A stretch of DNA of 64,000 nt from Adiantum capillus-veneris. Lineage: Eukaryota; Streptophyta; Polypodiopsida; Polypodiales; Pteridaceae. Of the stretch, positions 55,085 to 64,000 are shown one piece after another. The stretch covers positions 3,746,501-3,810,500 of the forward strand of contig CM043942.1 in NCBI GenBank assembly GCA_014529385.2. Reading direction: 5' to 3'. Under the pieces are notes generated by a model, which was not told the DNA's origin, did no database searches, and saw only the letters and a program-made list of their open reading frames with translations. The position numbers were made by a program, and so were the translations under genes. Each line of letters starts with the position of its first letter. Position 1 is the first letter of the stretch.

Positions 55085-55620
55085 TTATTTTGACAGTTTT
55101 CGAGCTATGTCTTTACGAAGCTCTTTGGCGGAAAAACTATTAACTAGAAAGTTCACGATCTTCTCACTCCATTTAGGTATGGTTTCGACTAGGAATAGAG
55201 AAGTATCGGGCAACTCATCATCGACTCCAGTAGGGTCTTCACCATTGGGCATGCAAGACAAATGATCCGCCATGACATGTCTTTTACCAGGTCTCCCCAC
55301 AACGGTAAAATCAAACTCAAGGAGAATTAACAACTATCGTGTAATTATTCCCATGGAACAAGGTTTATTTACTAGATACAACAAGGCTTGCTGATCAACA
55401 TAGAACAAAAACTTGTTGGCCAGAAGGTAGTAGCGAAATTTCTTCACTGCGTAAATCATACCTAAACCTTCTCGCTCTACAGTGGTGTAGTTTCTCTCGG
55501 CATCATTCAATTGATGACTTGCAAAGCTAATGGGATAGTCTAGTTTATGTTCTCCTGGTTGAGCTAGAACATACCCAATAGCAAAGTTTGATGCATCAAT
55601 ATGCACGTGAAAAAGTTACA
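55085..55620 (-). pseudogene. Element E RNase H
   Basis: MHIDASNFAIGYVLAQPGE, FASHQLNDAERNYTTVERE, GMIYAVKKFRYYLLANKF, then VDQQALLYL (Asp-His changed to Asp-Gln in the usual TDHQAL motif). It is separated by a stop near 55334 from FDFTVVGRPGKRHVMADHLS. It keeps the gypsy RNase H pattern but is decayed. Confidence 0.85.
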
Positions 55621-55622
55621 TT

Positions 55623-56209
55623 TCAATCGGGCACTCGTAGAATAGGAGCTCTAGTCAAGGTCCTTTTCAATGACTCATAAGCATGGTCACACTCCGCAGT
55701 CCATTGGAACTCAATAATAAGCTTGTACAAAGGACGAGCTATCTCGGCCAAGTTTAAAATAAACCGTCGGTAATAACCAACATGTCCCATGAACCTTTGA
55801 ACTCCTTTATAGTTTGTAGGTGGTGGCAATTCAGCAATGGCTTTAATTTTGCTCTCATCTGTGCAAATCCCATTTTTGGACACTATATGCCCTAAAATGA
55901 CTCCATGTTTAACCCAAAATTGGCATTTGAAAGGGTTTAAGGAGATGCGATACAATCACACTTCTCAAACACTTTTTGTAAGCATGACAGATGTTCTTTC
56001 CAAGAGGAATAAACACAAAGGTCATCTAAGAAAGCTTCACAAAACTCCCTCAGATATTCGCTAAAGGCAGTGTTTATTAATCTTTGAAAGGTAGCAAGGG
56101 CATTGGTTAAACCAAAAGCCATAACACAAAATGCGAACACTCCAAATTCGGTTATAAAGGCTGTTTTAGCTTGGTCCTCCAGCACAATTGTGATTTGATT
56201 GTAGCCAGA
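55623..56209 (-). pseudogene. Element E reverse transcriptase, C-terminal two-thirds
   Basis: Reads SGYNQITIVLEDQAKTAF, MAFGLTNALATFQR, FLDDLCVYS (the usual YxDD is FLDD), then after a frameshift near 55945 LGHIVSKNGICTDESKIKAI and MGHVGYYRRFI. The N-terminal part is missing because the LTR of element I lies against it at 56210. CCAGA (56205-56209) would be that insertion's target site. Confidence 0.85.
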
Positions 56210-56447
56210 TGTGCGCTCCTTGCCGCACTGTCGAAGCAAGGGACTTGCCGTTACACCGTGTGCGAACCATAGACGGCTCCAAGCACACAACTAGCTTAAC
56301 TAGTAAGCTCAAAAGAGGGCAATGGTGTGTCACTCACCGCTCTATGCTCCTGCCGTGGAGGATTCCTCGCCGCGAAGAAGAAGGAGACGCCGCTACGTCG
56401 TGCTCAACCGCTTCACCACCGTCGTGCCGCCGCAATGCTCGATCGCA

Positions 56448-56530
<83 letters not shown>

Positions 56531-56877
56531 GGAGGTGAAGAAGAAGAAGAAGAAGATGGAGATGGAGATGGAGCAAGAGCACTCTTCTATTGCACAAATG
56601 AGAGAATGAGTGAATTTTAGGTTTAGTTGGCTTTTATATGAGCTCACCCCATTCACACTTGGGCGCCCATGCTTAGCCAACTAATCCCTTGAAAATCCCA
56701 GTTAGAGTGCGCCTCTCATCGGCGATCACTCTTACCCTTTTCCTATTGGTCCTACAAGCCCGGTACCTGACTCTACCAAATACATAATACACGTCCGTCG
56801 TAGGTGATGGGGTGTCCGTGAGCCATGAGGATTAACATGCCCACCTTCCTGATGTAGATTCCGTCCTCGGAAGATAT
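56210..56877 (-). mobile_element. LTR end of an unplaced gypsy-like element (I)
   Basis: In the minus sense, about 40 bp of internal sequence ending in a purine-rich stretch (AGGAAGGTGGGCA) leads into TGTTAATCCTC and ends GGAGCGCACA at 56210: a candidate 628-bp 3' LTR (56210-56837). A minus-strand TATA (CATATAAAAGCC, about 56630) and a downstream CA/CT repeat fit an LTR. The rest of the element was removed or displaced when G arrived. No coding domain supports it. Confidence 0.45.
56466..56529. repeat. (CA)n microsatellite
   Basis: About 64 bp of CA preceded by a short CT run, within the candidate LTR of element I. Open frames across it are His/Thr or Cys/Val repeats and not genes. Confidence 0.95.
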
Positions 56878-58196
56878 TGAGTTGAAGCTCGTTCGTCGAG
56901 GTGGAAGAGCATTTGAGATGAATGTCCTTAGCCTTCTTCAGTCACTGCAAAATCAAACAACATTGGCACAATAATTGCATTCTCATAAGTGATTAAAAAG
57001 CATATGCAGTTTTAGGTAGACAAATTGATTGGTAAAAGAATTTCAAACAATTTGTCAGCAATGAACATTAAATTGCAATGTAATCAAATGCATAAACAGA
57101 TGTAAAGGTAAAAAATTAAACAAGTCTGGGGTCGCTAATTTGACGGTCGAAAGGCACTAGAGATCGAATATTAATACCATGGGTAAGCTTCTTAATTTTC
57201 TGTGGTCAATTAAGTTTTTTAATCGCGAGAGCCAAGTATTCATGTTCGAGGGCTGACTAGAGGCTATATCTAGAAGACCTTGTAGTTAAGCTACCATAAA
57301 AGGAATTTCTCATGAAATCATCGCCTGACTGATTACTTTTTCTTTGACCCCCCAAAGTCTTTTCACAGTGATTCAATTTTGATGTGTGTGCTTATTTTGT
57401 ATGCCTTGGGTTTTTTGCTTTTCAAGTAAAAGCGCCCATACTGGGAACCTCTAGGGCTCTAGTACCATAGGCAATACATGTGAGTGAAGTAGCAAATCAA
57501 GCTGAGATTTCTCTTCCAGCTTAAGATTTTACAGTGTGGCACTTTGATTTTTTGTTTGTTCCTTTTCAGCATTTTAATTTTGTAACTTTGGGGGGTCATA
57601 TAACACTGATACACCTCCCTAGGCTCATCACACTAGTAAACTCCCTTTATAATACTTAAGCTAAAGGTCAATAGGGTCAAGCCCACTAGAAAGCCCTAGT
57701 ACATTTCACACAATGCTGCCTAAATCGGATTAAGAACCTAAGTAACCATTAATTATTAGGAAGGCATTCCCCATGGTATTAAGAGAAGATTTCTAACACC
57801 TAACTTGGTCAAACTAGTTTGTCGGACTGCTTGATTTTTAAACCTAGACAAGTGATTATGAAAAAAAATGACATTGAATTAAATGTTTGATACTAAGCAA
57901 ATGCGGTGAATATTAGGCTACCAATCACAATTAAAGCTGACAATCATAGATTGAAAAAAGATAAGGGGCAATGCTAATGGACAAGAAACACCTGTTTGTG
58001 TCGATGGTCGCGCTTGATTTGAAGAGTGAGTTGAGATAAAGATTCCATGAAGGTCCAAATCCTACCAATAGCAACACGCTCCTGTACACACTCGGAAACA
58101 AAAGGAATACCTCCAGGAGGCACATTAGTGGAAAAAGGTACCAACACTTATTGAACACAAAAGAAAACATAAGGAACCCTAACCTAATTATTTGCA
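56878..58196 (-). repeat. Element G 3' LTR
   Basis: 1,319 bp, collinear with the E LTR (1,325 bp). Starts TGCAAATAATTAGG after a purine tract and ends CTTCAACTCA. Contains the TGACCCCCC inverted-repeat segment at 57345-57598. Confidence 0.75.
57345..57598. repeat. TGACCCCCC inverted-repeat segment in the G LTR
   Basis: 254 bp, same ends and content as 31979-32236 in E, at the same LTR position. Confidence 0.55.
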
Positions 58197-58210
58197 TTCC
58201 CCGTAGAGAG

Positions 58211-58633
58211 TCAAGGGAATAGGATATTGTAGAGGTTGGGGGGAAACCCTAAGGCTAAACCCCTATCCTCGTCGTCGAGATAAACAAAGTCATCATCCAT
58301 GAGACCATATGTGCCATCCGTGTAGTCGTGTAAATTTTCTTCTTCATCATATGTGCCCATGTTTACTAAGAAGGTCACTAGACGCCTATAGTCATCTTGG
58401 TCAAAAGGGTAGGCTTGTGCAATGGGAGAAACTCTCTCTACTAAGTATGGATGAGACGTGGTCAAGAGACGTATCAGCCATTCTAACTCCTCAAAATTCC
58501 TCTCACATGCTAGCGTACCTATCAAATCCCATTCACATGCAAGCACTGGAAAGACCATGTGAAATATTTGTGAAAAGTAACGAGGGTACCTCTCACCCAA
58601 GGCAGGAGTGGATGACTCTAGCGTACTAGCCAT
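58211..58633 (-). CDS. Small acidic ORF of element G (140 aa)
   Basis: Intact and the same length as the E copy. Starts MASTLESSTPALGERYPRYF, core FEELEWLIRLLTTSHPYLVE, then PFDQDDYRRLVTFLVNMG, acidic DYTDGTYGLMDDDFVYLD, end GLALGFPPNLYN. An upstream extension of 12 codons is possible, but E's equal start favours the MASTL Met. Function unknown. The polyproteins of both elements are broken while this frame is open in both. Confidence 0.6.
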   Translation of the reverse strand: MASTLESSTPALGERYPRYFSQIFHMVFPVLACEWDLIGTLACERNFEELEWLIRLLTTSHPYLVERVSPIAQAYPFDQDDYRRLVTFLVNMGTYDEEENLHDYTDGTYGLMDDDFVYLDDEDRGLALGFPPNLYNILFP

Positions 58634-58879
58634 ATCTGTACACACAAATAGATGATGGTTAGAGTGCAAATATTACAAGGGTCGTGTTCTTGTGCATAAT
58701 TTGTTTTTATGATTTGTGTTATGGCTCTTGCTCTTTTACTTTTTTATCTTGTTTTTGTGAGTATAAGGCTTTATATATACATTCCCTAAGATTGGAGATT
58801 AAGAGGTCAGGGAGAAAGGTTGAGAGGGAAGCAAGTGAATGATGGATGTCCACAAACACTTCCCCCTTCCTTGGGTAGA

Positions 58880-60127
58880 TCATACCGTTTGAAATGATGT
58901 CGTCACCCTTTGAAACCAATTGTTCCAGTTGGTAATAGGTGAGGAATTTTGCCAGTAGTTTTCTATTACCCTAGGTGCCTCGTCAAGTTGCAAGGGTGGT
59001 AAGGTACTCTCCCAGGATCGAACTTGAAGTGGTTCATCAGGTGATTCTTGAACACTGGGAGGTGTGGATTCTTTTGTAGCTTCATGGAGGTCCACTACTA
59101 TAGATGGAGGTTGTGTAGAAGCTTTTACCTCTATGGATGTATTACATGAGGAGCTAGAAGCTTCATGGAACTCCCCCCTTCCTGAGCTAGGTGGAATAAA
59201 TTGGTTTTGCCTTGGAGCCCAAACTAGCTCTGGACTAGGTATGTAGCATTCTGTGATCTTTCCCTTCCCACGGTCTGCCATTGGCTTTAGCGTTACACTG
59301 TTTGACTCATATGGGTTTTTTTTCGATAGGGAAGGACACATTTTACGTTTAGGTACCCAAATTTGCTCATTTCCATCATAGTAGCCTTGGGCTTCTAATA
59401 GTTGTTTTGGAATCCATCGTGATTTGGTCTTGACTCTCCTAGGGCGCGCTCTTGGTTTTCCCACGAATTTTTTTCTTGGAATGGATGGGAGGGTTGAGGT
59501 AGTTGGAAGTAAGGCCTTGGGGACCCATTGATATGTACTCTTAGGTCGTGCAGGTTGAGTACTTGCAATATTACTGCTTGCTGCAACTACAAGTGTTGAA
59601 GTGCTAGGTTCATGGGTAGCTAGCAAAGACGAGTTAACCACCTTGGCTTGTGAATGTTGGCTATCCTTCAACTTTGCTAGAGTTTGCAACGTAGGTGACT
59701 TTTCTTGAATGATAGGGGTAAGAGTCGGTGGTCGCGTCCACGTGCATCCCAGGTTTACGTTGCCTTCCATAGCTCCCGCGGGCATGACTAGAAACCTCTG
59801 CACTATGCTTCCATTGTCATAGACAACAGGGGTCTGGAGGACTCCAAGAATAGCAATGTTCTTTTTATTAATGCCCTTGACTTGCATCGTACTCGGTGAT
59901 AGGGTCAGTTTCCCTAATTGACACCAAACTCCACAGGATAACAAATTGTGTTTAACTCCCGTATCTAATAAGGCATTGTATAGTACTTTCCCATAGGGGC
60001 TATTTAGCTCAATTGGGTATCGTACGGGTGGATCAGATTCTAATGAGTCGTCATCTGTGTCCTCGAAAAATGTTTGCGTGATTCCCAGATTAGCCTTTCG
60101 TTGGCGTTTAAGACGTTGTTGTCGTTC
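58880..60127 (-). pseudogene. Element G protease-like domain and W(I/V)PK tail
   Basis: After TGA (60128-60130, CGA in the ancestor by comparison with E) the frame continues: RYPIELNSPYGKVLYNALLD then TGVKHNLLS (DTG at about 59960), VLQTPVVYDNGSIVQRFLVM, NLGCTWTR. A Pro/Ser/Lys-rich tail carries four motifs (YQWVPKA, SRWIPKQ, EQIWVPKR, ELVWAPRQ), ending with NYWQNSSPITNWNNWFQRV and a stop. It is open over about 415 codons, the best-preserved copy of this module in the window. Confidence 0.83.
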
Positions 60128-60936
60128 TCAAGCCTCAACTCTTGCTTGGATTTTTTTAAGCTCTGCTTGTTCCTTGGCAACCTTCTTTTGATGGATGGCT
60201 TGCAACTCTTCCTGGCTTAGAGGATCATAATATCTTTTGAATTTACTCCCATTAAGGAATCCAATGGTTTCAACTCCATCTAGAGTCTCCACACGAATGG
60301 TACCTTGCGGAGTAATTTCACACACTCGATATGGTCCCTTACCAGCGTATTTCAATTTCTTGTTTTCATTACGTACCCTGTACATAAGAAATTTATCACC
60401 AACCTTGATGTATTTATCCTTTAAATGGCTATCAAACCACTTCTTTCTCCTATCCTTCTCCACTAGAGCATTTCGCACAGCTAATTGCCTCTCTTCATCT
60501 AGCCTTTCCAAGATATATAATCGCTCCACTAAGGGGTTACCATCCCAACCTTCTTGAGAAGCTACTCGAAGACTAGGAATGACAAACTCCCATGGCATAA
60601 CTGCTTCTTGGCCATACACCATCTTAAACGGTGTGCAATTAATAGCAACTTTATACGCAATACGATAAGCCCATAAAGCTGATGTAAGCTTTAGGTCCCA
60701 ATTAGTGCGATGAGCCTCGACTGTCTTTGTTAAAATGGAGATGAGAGTTTTGTTGGTACTCTCAGCTTGGCCATTTGCTTGGGGATAATAGGGTGTAGAC
60801 TTGTGGTGTGATATCATGAAGTTTGATGTGAGTTCTTTTATTACTTCATTTATAAAATGAGTTCCATTGTAACTCACAAATTCAAAGGGGCATCCAAAAC
60901 GTGTGATAATGTTCTCAAAGAGGAACTTAGCTATTG
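60128..60936 (-). pseudogene. Element G integrase, C-terminal two-thirds
   Basis: Begins in the core at AKFLFENIITRFGCPF. The second catalytic Asp is Tyr (VSYNGTHF where E has VSDNGTYF); the Glu is kept (NGQAESTNK). Then AYKVAINCTPFKMVYGQEAV, the KDKYIKVGDKFLMYRVRNEN end domain and a Lys/Gln-rich helix (IHQKKVAKEQAELKK). The first catalytic Asp and zinc module are lost at the fusion with H. Confidence 0.88.
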
Positions 60937-61930
60937 TTGTGAGATGATTCAAAGCTTTGAGCTAGTTGTTGCTCCAGAAATTAGGGAGCATGTTAGGGCA
61001 ATTAAAGATGGGCATGGGAGAAATTGGGAAGAACTCAAAGTAGCTTTAAAGGAGGAATATTTCATGGAGGACTCGGAGAGAGTGACCAAAAGGACATTCT
61101 TAGAATGGGTAGTCAAGCCAAAGCAAGGACTATCAATAACAGAGCTACTTAGGGAATTTGAGCGGAGCTATGCACAACTCACCAGGACAGAAAGGGCCAC
61201 ACTAGATGCAGAGAAGACAGATCTTTTCTTACAAGCTGCAGGTAAAGAGTTTCAAGAAAATTTGGAGCTTCTTCTTGAAGATAAAGATGCTGAGCAAGGA
61301 CTAAAGACCGACTGGAATGAGGTTGAAGGTGCTGTCTCACTGCTTGCCAAACGACAAAGAAGAAGGGACAAGATGGTAGTAAACACTACAAGTCCTTCCA
61401 CCTCAACTTCTGACAAAATGGTAAAGCCTACTTTTATCGCTCCTAAGTTTGATGAGTCCATGCTAGATGAGCTTGTGAAGGGAATGCGTGACTTGAAGGT
61501 GAAGTTTGCAAAGCTTGAAGAAAAAGGCCAACCATCAAGGCCACTTCCTAGGCAAAGACAACAGCCCAAAGAAGTGTTTGTTAATAGATGTATTTGGTGT
61601 GATAGTACAGACCATGTAAGAAGGGATTGTGATTATTTTAGTGATGCTTTGTCAAAAGATGTTGTCTTTTTTAAGGATGGTAAAATCCACTTAAGAGAGA
61701 CAGGTCTACCCTTGAGAACTAACTTTGGGAAGGGGGGAATGCAAACCTTAGTTGAAGATATGGCAACCAAGCATGCCACCTCTTCAGTTGAGGCAGCTAC
61801 TTATGGAGTAAAAATTGAACATTTTTGTGATGAAGAGGTGAGTGACCATCATGGTCAAATTTGGCCAAATGTCATGCAATTAGCTAAAAAGGGAAAGCTT
61901 ACAAAAGAGATTCTACAAGAAAGCAGGTGA
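60937..61930 (+). pseudogene. Element H gag, 5' truncated
   Basis: Open from the fusion point to TGA at 61928-61930. Capsid-like region: IREHVRAIKDGHGRNWEELK, EYFMEDSERVTKRTFLEWV. Then a Lys/Arg and Ser/Thr linker and one zinc knuckle with normal spacing, CIWCDSTDHVRRDC (about 61589-61630). The final stop is due to a one-base shift near 61919, after which the protease frame continues with AGDCIRLETGWNDPVDSL. The N-terminus is missing. Confidence 0.83.
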
Positions 61931-62882
61931 TTGCATACGTCTAGAAACAGGATGGAATGATCCAGTGGACTCATTGTCAGTGCATGCCTACATTACAAAA
62001 TGCCAACAAAATGAGGCAATTGTAGAAGAGAAGCGCAGACGTGAGAATGCTGATGAAGGACCATCAAAAAGAGCTTCTAGAAGTGGGGGAAGAAGCGACT
62101 CAATGCCTTCTCAAACACCCTCAACACAAGGAGCATATCCACCTGAAGTACTCATGGAGGAGTCTACAACAGGAAAGAAGAAAGAGCCAACGAAAGGTAA
62201 GACAAAAGGCCCAACTTATAAACTACAATATGATATTGAGGTTGCTGCAGATTTAAAGAAAGTCTTGGAGGAAAGGATCTTGAATAGCAAGATTGAGTTT
62301 ACTCTGGGAGAAGTTCTTGGCATTGCAAAGCGTGAATTCCATGAGGAGATCATTGACATCATCAAGAGAAAGAGGCAAACCCTTGCTGAAGTTTCTCGTC
62401 CACAGGTTGAAGGGGAAACCTCAAAGACACAAGGGATGCAATTGCAAAATAAGGAGAATGATGGAGCTGTGGTAGGATGCTACCAATCTAGTGGGAGAGT
62501 GAATCAAGTGTATTTCTCAAATGATGATGAAGAAGTTGAAGATATTCCTAGGAGTTACTATTCACGAAGTCATTGGGCAAGGGCTACTACAGAAACTTTG
62601 GTCAAGGTAGGTGATCTTGAAGAGCCATTTGTTGCCTTGATTGACCATGGTTCAGAAATAAACATAATGTCAAAGAGTCTCTACAACAAGTGCAAATGGC
62701 CGATGGACACAGATCATGGCTGGATGGTAAAAGTGGCAAACAATTCATCCGGTGAATTGTATGCAGCATGTCCAGGTGTGAAGGTAACAATAGGTGATGT
62801 AAAGATTGACCAAAACTTCTTTGTACAGGATACATCTTCATATCATCTCATCCTTGGACAACCCTACATTGTGGGAGTTTGA
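61931..62882 (+). pseudogene. Element H protease region
   Basis: A linker with many charged residues (EEKRRRENADEGPSKRASRS) leads to a retropepsin-like domain: VGDLEEPFVALIDHGSEINI (about 62608-62667), VKVANNSSGELYAACPGVKV, and YHLILGQPYIVGV with the terminal Leu-Gly motif. The active site is Asp-His-Gly rather than Asp-Ser/Thr-Gly. TGA at 62880-62882 interrupts the frame, which then continues with METKVMDDGSAYARIRSKDG. The protease would cut the Gag-Pol polyprotein. Confidence 0.8.
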
Positions 62883-63073
62883 ATGGAAACAAAGGTAATG
62901 GACGATGGTTCAGCATATGCTAGAATACGTAGCAAAGATGGTAAACGAGCTATCCAATTTCTCACAGTCTGTGTAAACCATGAAAGAAATCGTGACAACC
63001 TCAGAGAACATCCTCTACCAAAGGTAAGCAAAGAGTTTCATGATCATAGAGAAATGATGGGTTTTGGCCAAGT

Positions 63074-64000
63074 ACCATTGTAAAGCAAGATTGCAGTGGT
63101 ACAGAAAGAAAAAGGGTCTCGCTTGATCCAAAAATAGGTGAAACTTTCTCGATGAGCTCCTTGGTAACAAGGAATGGATCAGCATGTTTTACAAAACTTG
63201 AAGATTTGAAGAGATATGAGAGGCAATATGTGCATAATGTACAAATAGGCATAAAAAAGAGTGGGTTGCTAAAGCCTACTGAAAATGTTTTGGGTTTGTG
63301 TGAACAAGTTTCTTTTGTAGATACTATGGGTGAGCTTGATGCTATAATGAGGTCTAGTTTGCATCTTGAAAATGAAGTTGTGGAAGTTTGCTCTATGGAA
63401 ATGTATCAAGTAATAGAAGCCTTTAAAGAAAGCCAAACAGTTGGCCCAGAAGTCCATGTTGAAACTAAATACAAGAGTGTAGCAAAGAAGGTGAAACCAA
63501 TAGCTTCACCCTTACCACCCAACAACAGGGAAAAGATTGAACAGGCTTCTTTACAACCAAGTTTGCGGAATCCTAAAAAGATCGGGCATACCTTCACAAA
63601 GGAGTCCTTTCAAGAGTTGCAGATTGGTTGCGAGGAGTTTCTAACACAAGAGAAGACAAAATGCTTCAAAGAAATGCTTTCAAAGCATGGTAAGGCTTTT
63701 GCATTTGAGCCACATGAGATAGGATGTGTTGATCCTTATATTGTAGCTCCTATGGTAATTTTTACAATACCTCATGTGCCTTGGAATCTGCGGCCTATTC
63801 CGGTTCCAAAGGCTCATTTGCCAAAGTTAGTAGAGCTACTGAATGAGAAAATCAAAATGGGAATCTTGGAGCCTTCTTGTGCTCCATACTCAAACAGGTG
63901 GTTCACAGTTCCAAAGAAGAATGGTTCTCTACGCTTCATCCAAGATATGCAACCAGTGAACAAGGTGACAATTAGAAATGTAGGTACAGGTCCAATTGTG
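63074..64000 (+). CDS. Element H RT N-terminal region, partial
   Basis: An open frame of about 308 codons without a stop, leaving the window. It begins with a weakly conserved linker (RVSLDPKIGETFSMSSLVTR). It then enters the gypsy RT N-terminal region: FKEMLSKHGKAFAFEPHEIG, IPHVPWNLRPIPVPKAHL, GILEPSCAPYSNRWFTVPKK, RFIQDMQPVNKVTIRNVG. The catalytic box lies beyond the window. It is probably part of a gag-pol that is broken upstream. Confidence 0.83.

Larger units (their letters stand above)
31513..56209 (-). mobile_element. Ty3/gypsy element E, interrupted by element F
   Basis: Minus strand, right to left: RT (56209-55623), RNase H, integrase, a protease-like domain and basic tail (to 52807); then element F (33780-52806); then the end of the tail (33779-33577), a small acidic ORF (33274-32852), purine tract, and 3' LTR (32837-31513). 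Removing F with one TTCTG copy restores the tail frame across the junction. The 5' end (gag and start of RT) is cut off at 56209 by another LTR. Element G is its sister. Confidence 0.88.
56878..60936 (-). mobile_element. Ty3/gypsy element G, 3' half
   Basis: Sister of E on the same strand: integrase C-terminal part (60936-60128), protease-like domain and tail (60127-58880), small acidic ORF (58633-58211), 3' LTR (58196-56878). The 5' half (gag, RT, RNase H, zinc module) is gone. At 60936/60937 the integrase joins directly to gag of element H on the other strand, without any LTR. Confidence 0.88.
60937..64000 (+). mobile_element. Ty3/gypsy element H, partial, runs off the window
   Basis: Gag, protease and the start of RT on the plus strand. 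It starts inside gag at the fusion with G, with no LTR or primer site. The protease (LIDHGSEINIM) and RT (SNRWFTVPKKNGSLRFIQDM) are clearly unlike those of E, F and G, so it is a different gypsy lineage. Confidence 0.85.

Noticed and set aside
56209-56680. His-Thr and Cys-Val repeat ORFs
   Set aside because: Translation of the CA microsatellite on both strands.

Overview
This window is plant nuclear DNA, almost certainly from a seed plant with a large, repeat-rich genome. I recognise no ordinary host gene, rRNA, tRNA or organellar gene. Nearly everything is LTR retrotransposon: Ty1/copia elements primed by initiator-Met tRNA, Ty3/gypsy elements (one primed by tRNA-Asp), one L1-type LINE remnant, LTR fragments, and long GA, CA and TA microsatellites. 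The elements are nested, and the insertion order can be read from target-site duplications (TSDs).

Layout. 1-9350 (minus): copia element A, running off the left edge. Its gag is split by a complete copia element B (2848-8470, minus, TSD GTCTC/ATCTC). A lies against a dead LINE (9351-10600), which is fused to a gypsy gag remnant of the F family (10600-11862). 11866-12899: piece of an E/G-family LTR and its small ORF. 14952-20524 (plus): complete copia element C, same family as B, TSD CTGTT. 21267-21785: an unrecognised ORF with repeated DPGG motifs. 21787-25576 (minus): copia element D, a chimera with unlike LTRs and no reverse transcriptase (RT). 25577-26703: third, truncated B/C-family copy (J). 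28396-31512: 556-bp tandem repeats, the third unit split by a 1.49-kb solo LTR. 31513-33779 plus 52807-56209 (minus): gypsy element E, split by F. 33780-52806 (plus): complete 19-kb gypsy element F, TSD TTCTG. 56210-56877: LTR end of another gypsy-like element (I). 56878-60936 (minus): gypsy element G, sister of E. 60937-64000 (plus): gypsy element H of a different lineage, fused to G's integrase and running off the right edge.

The most unusual biology is in F, E and G. F carries nine copies of a 24-bp palindrome in two clusters, four in the 5' leader and five between pol and its third ORF, with similar spacing in both. F has a normal aspartic protease before RT and a second, complete protease-like domain after integrase; E and G also carry the post-integrase domain. 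Behind it, all three carry a basic tail with four W(I/V)PK-type motifs. F also has two tandem H2C2 zinc modules before the integrase core and a third ORF of about 1,090 codons with a coiled coil and basic patches. E and G share a small acidic ORF just upstream of the 3' LTR.

All the elements are decayed. Most premature stops are single C-to-T or G-to-A changes, as expected from deamination of methylated cytosine. Coordinates of interrupted domains are approximate where frames shift. Family names are assigned from motifs read by eye, not from a database search.
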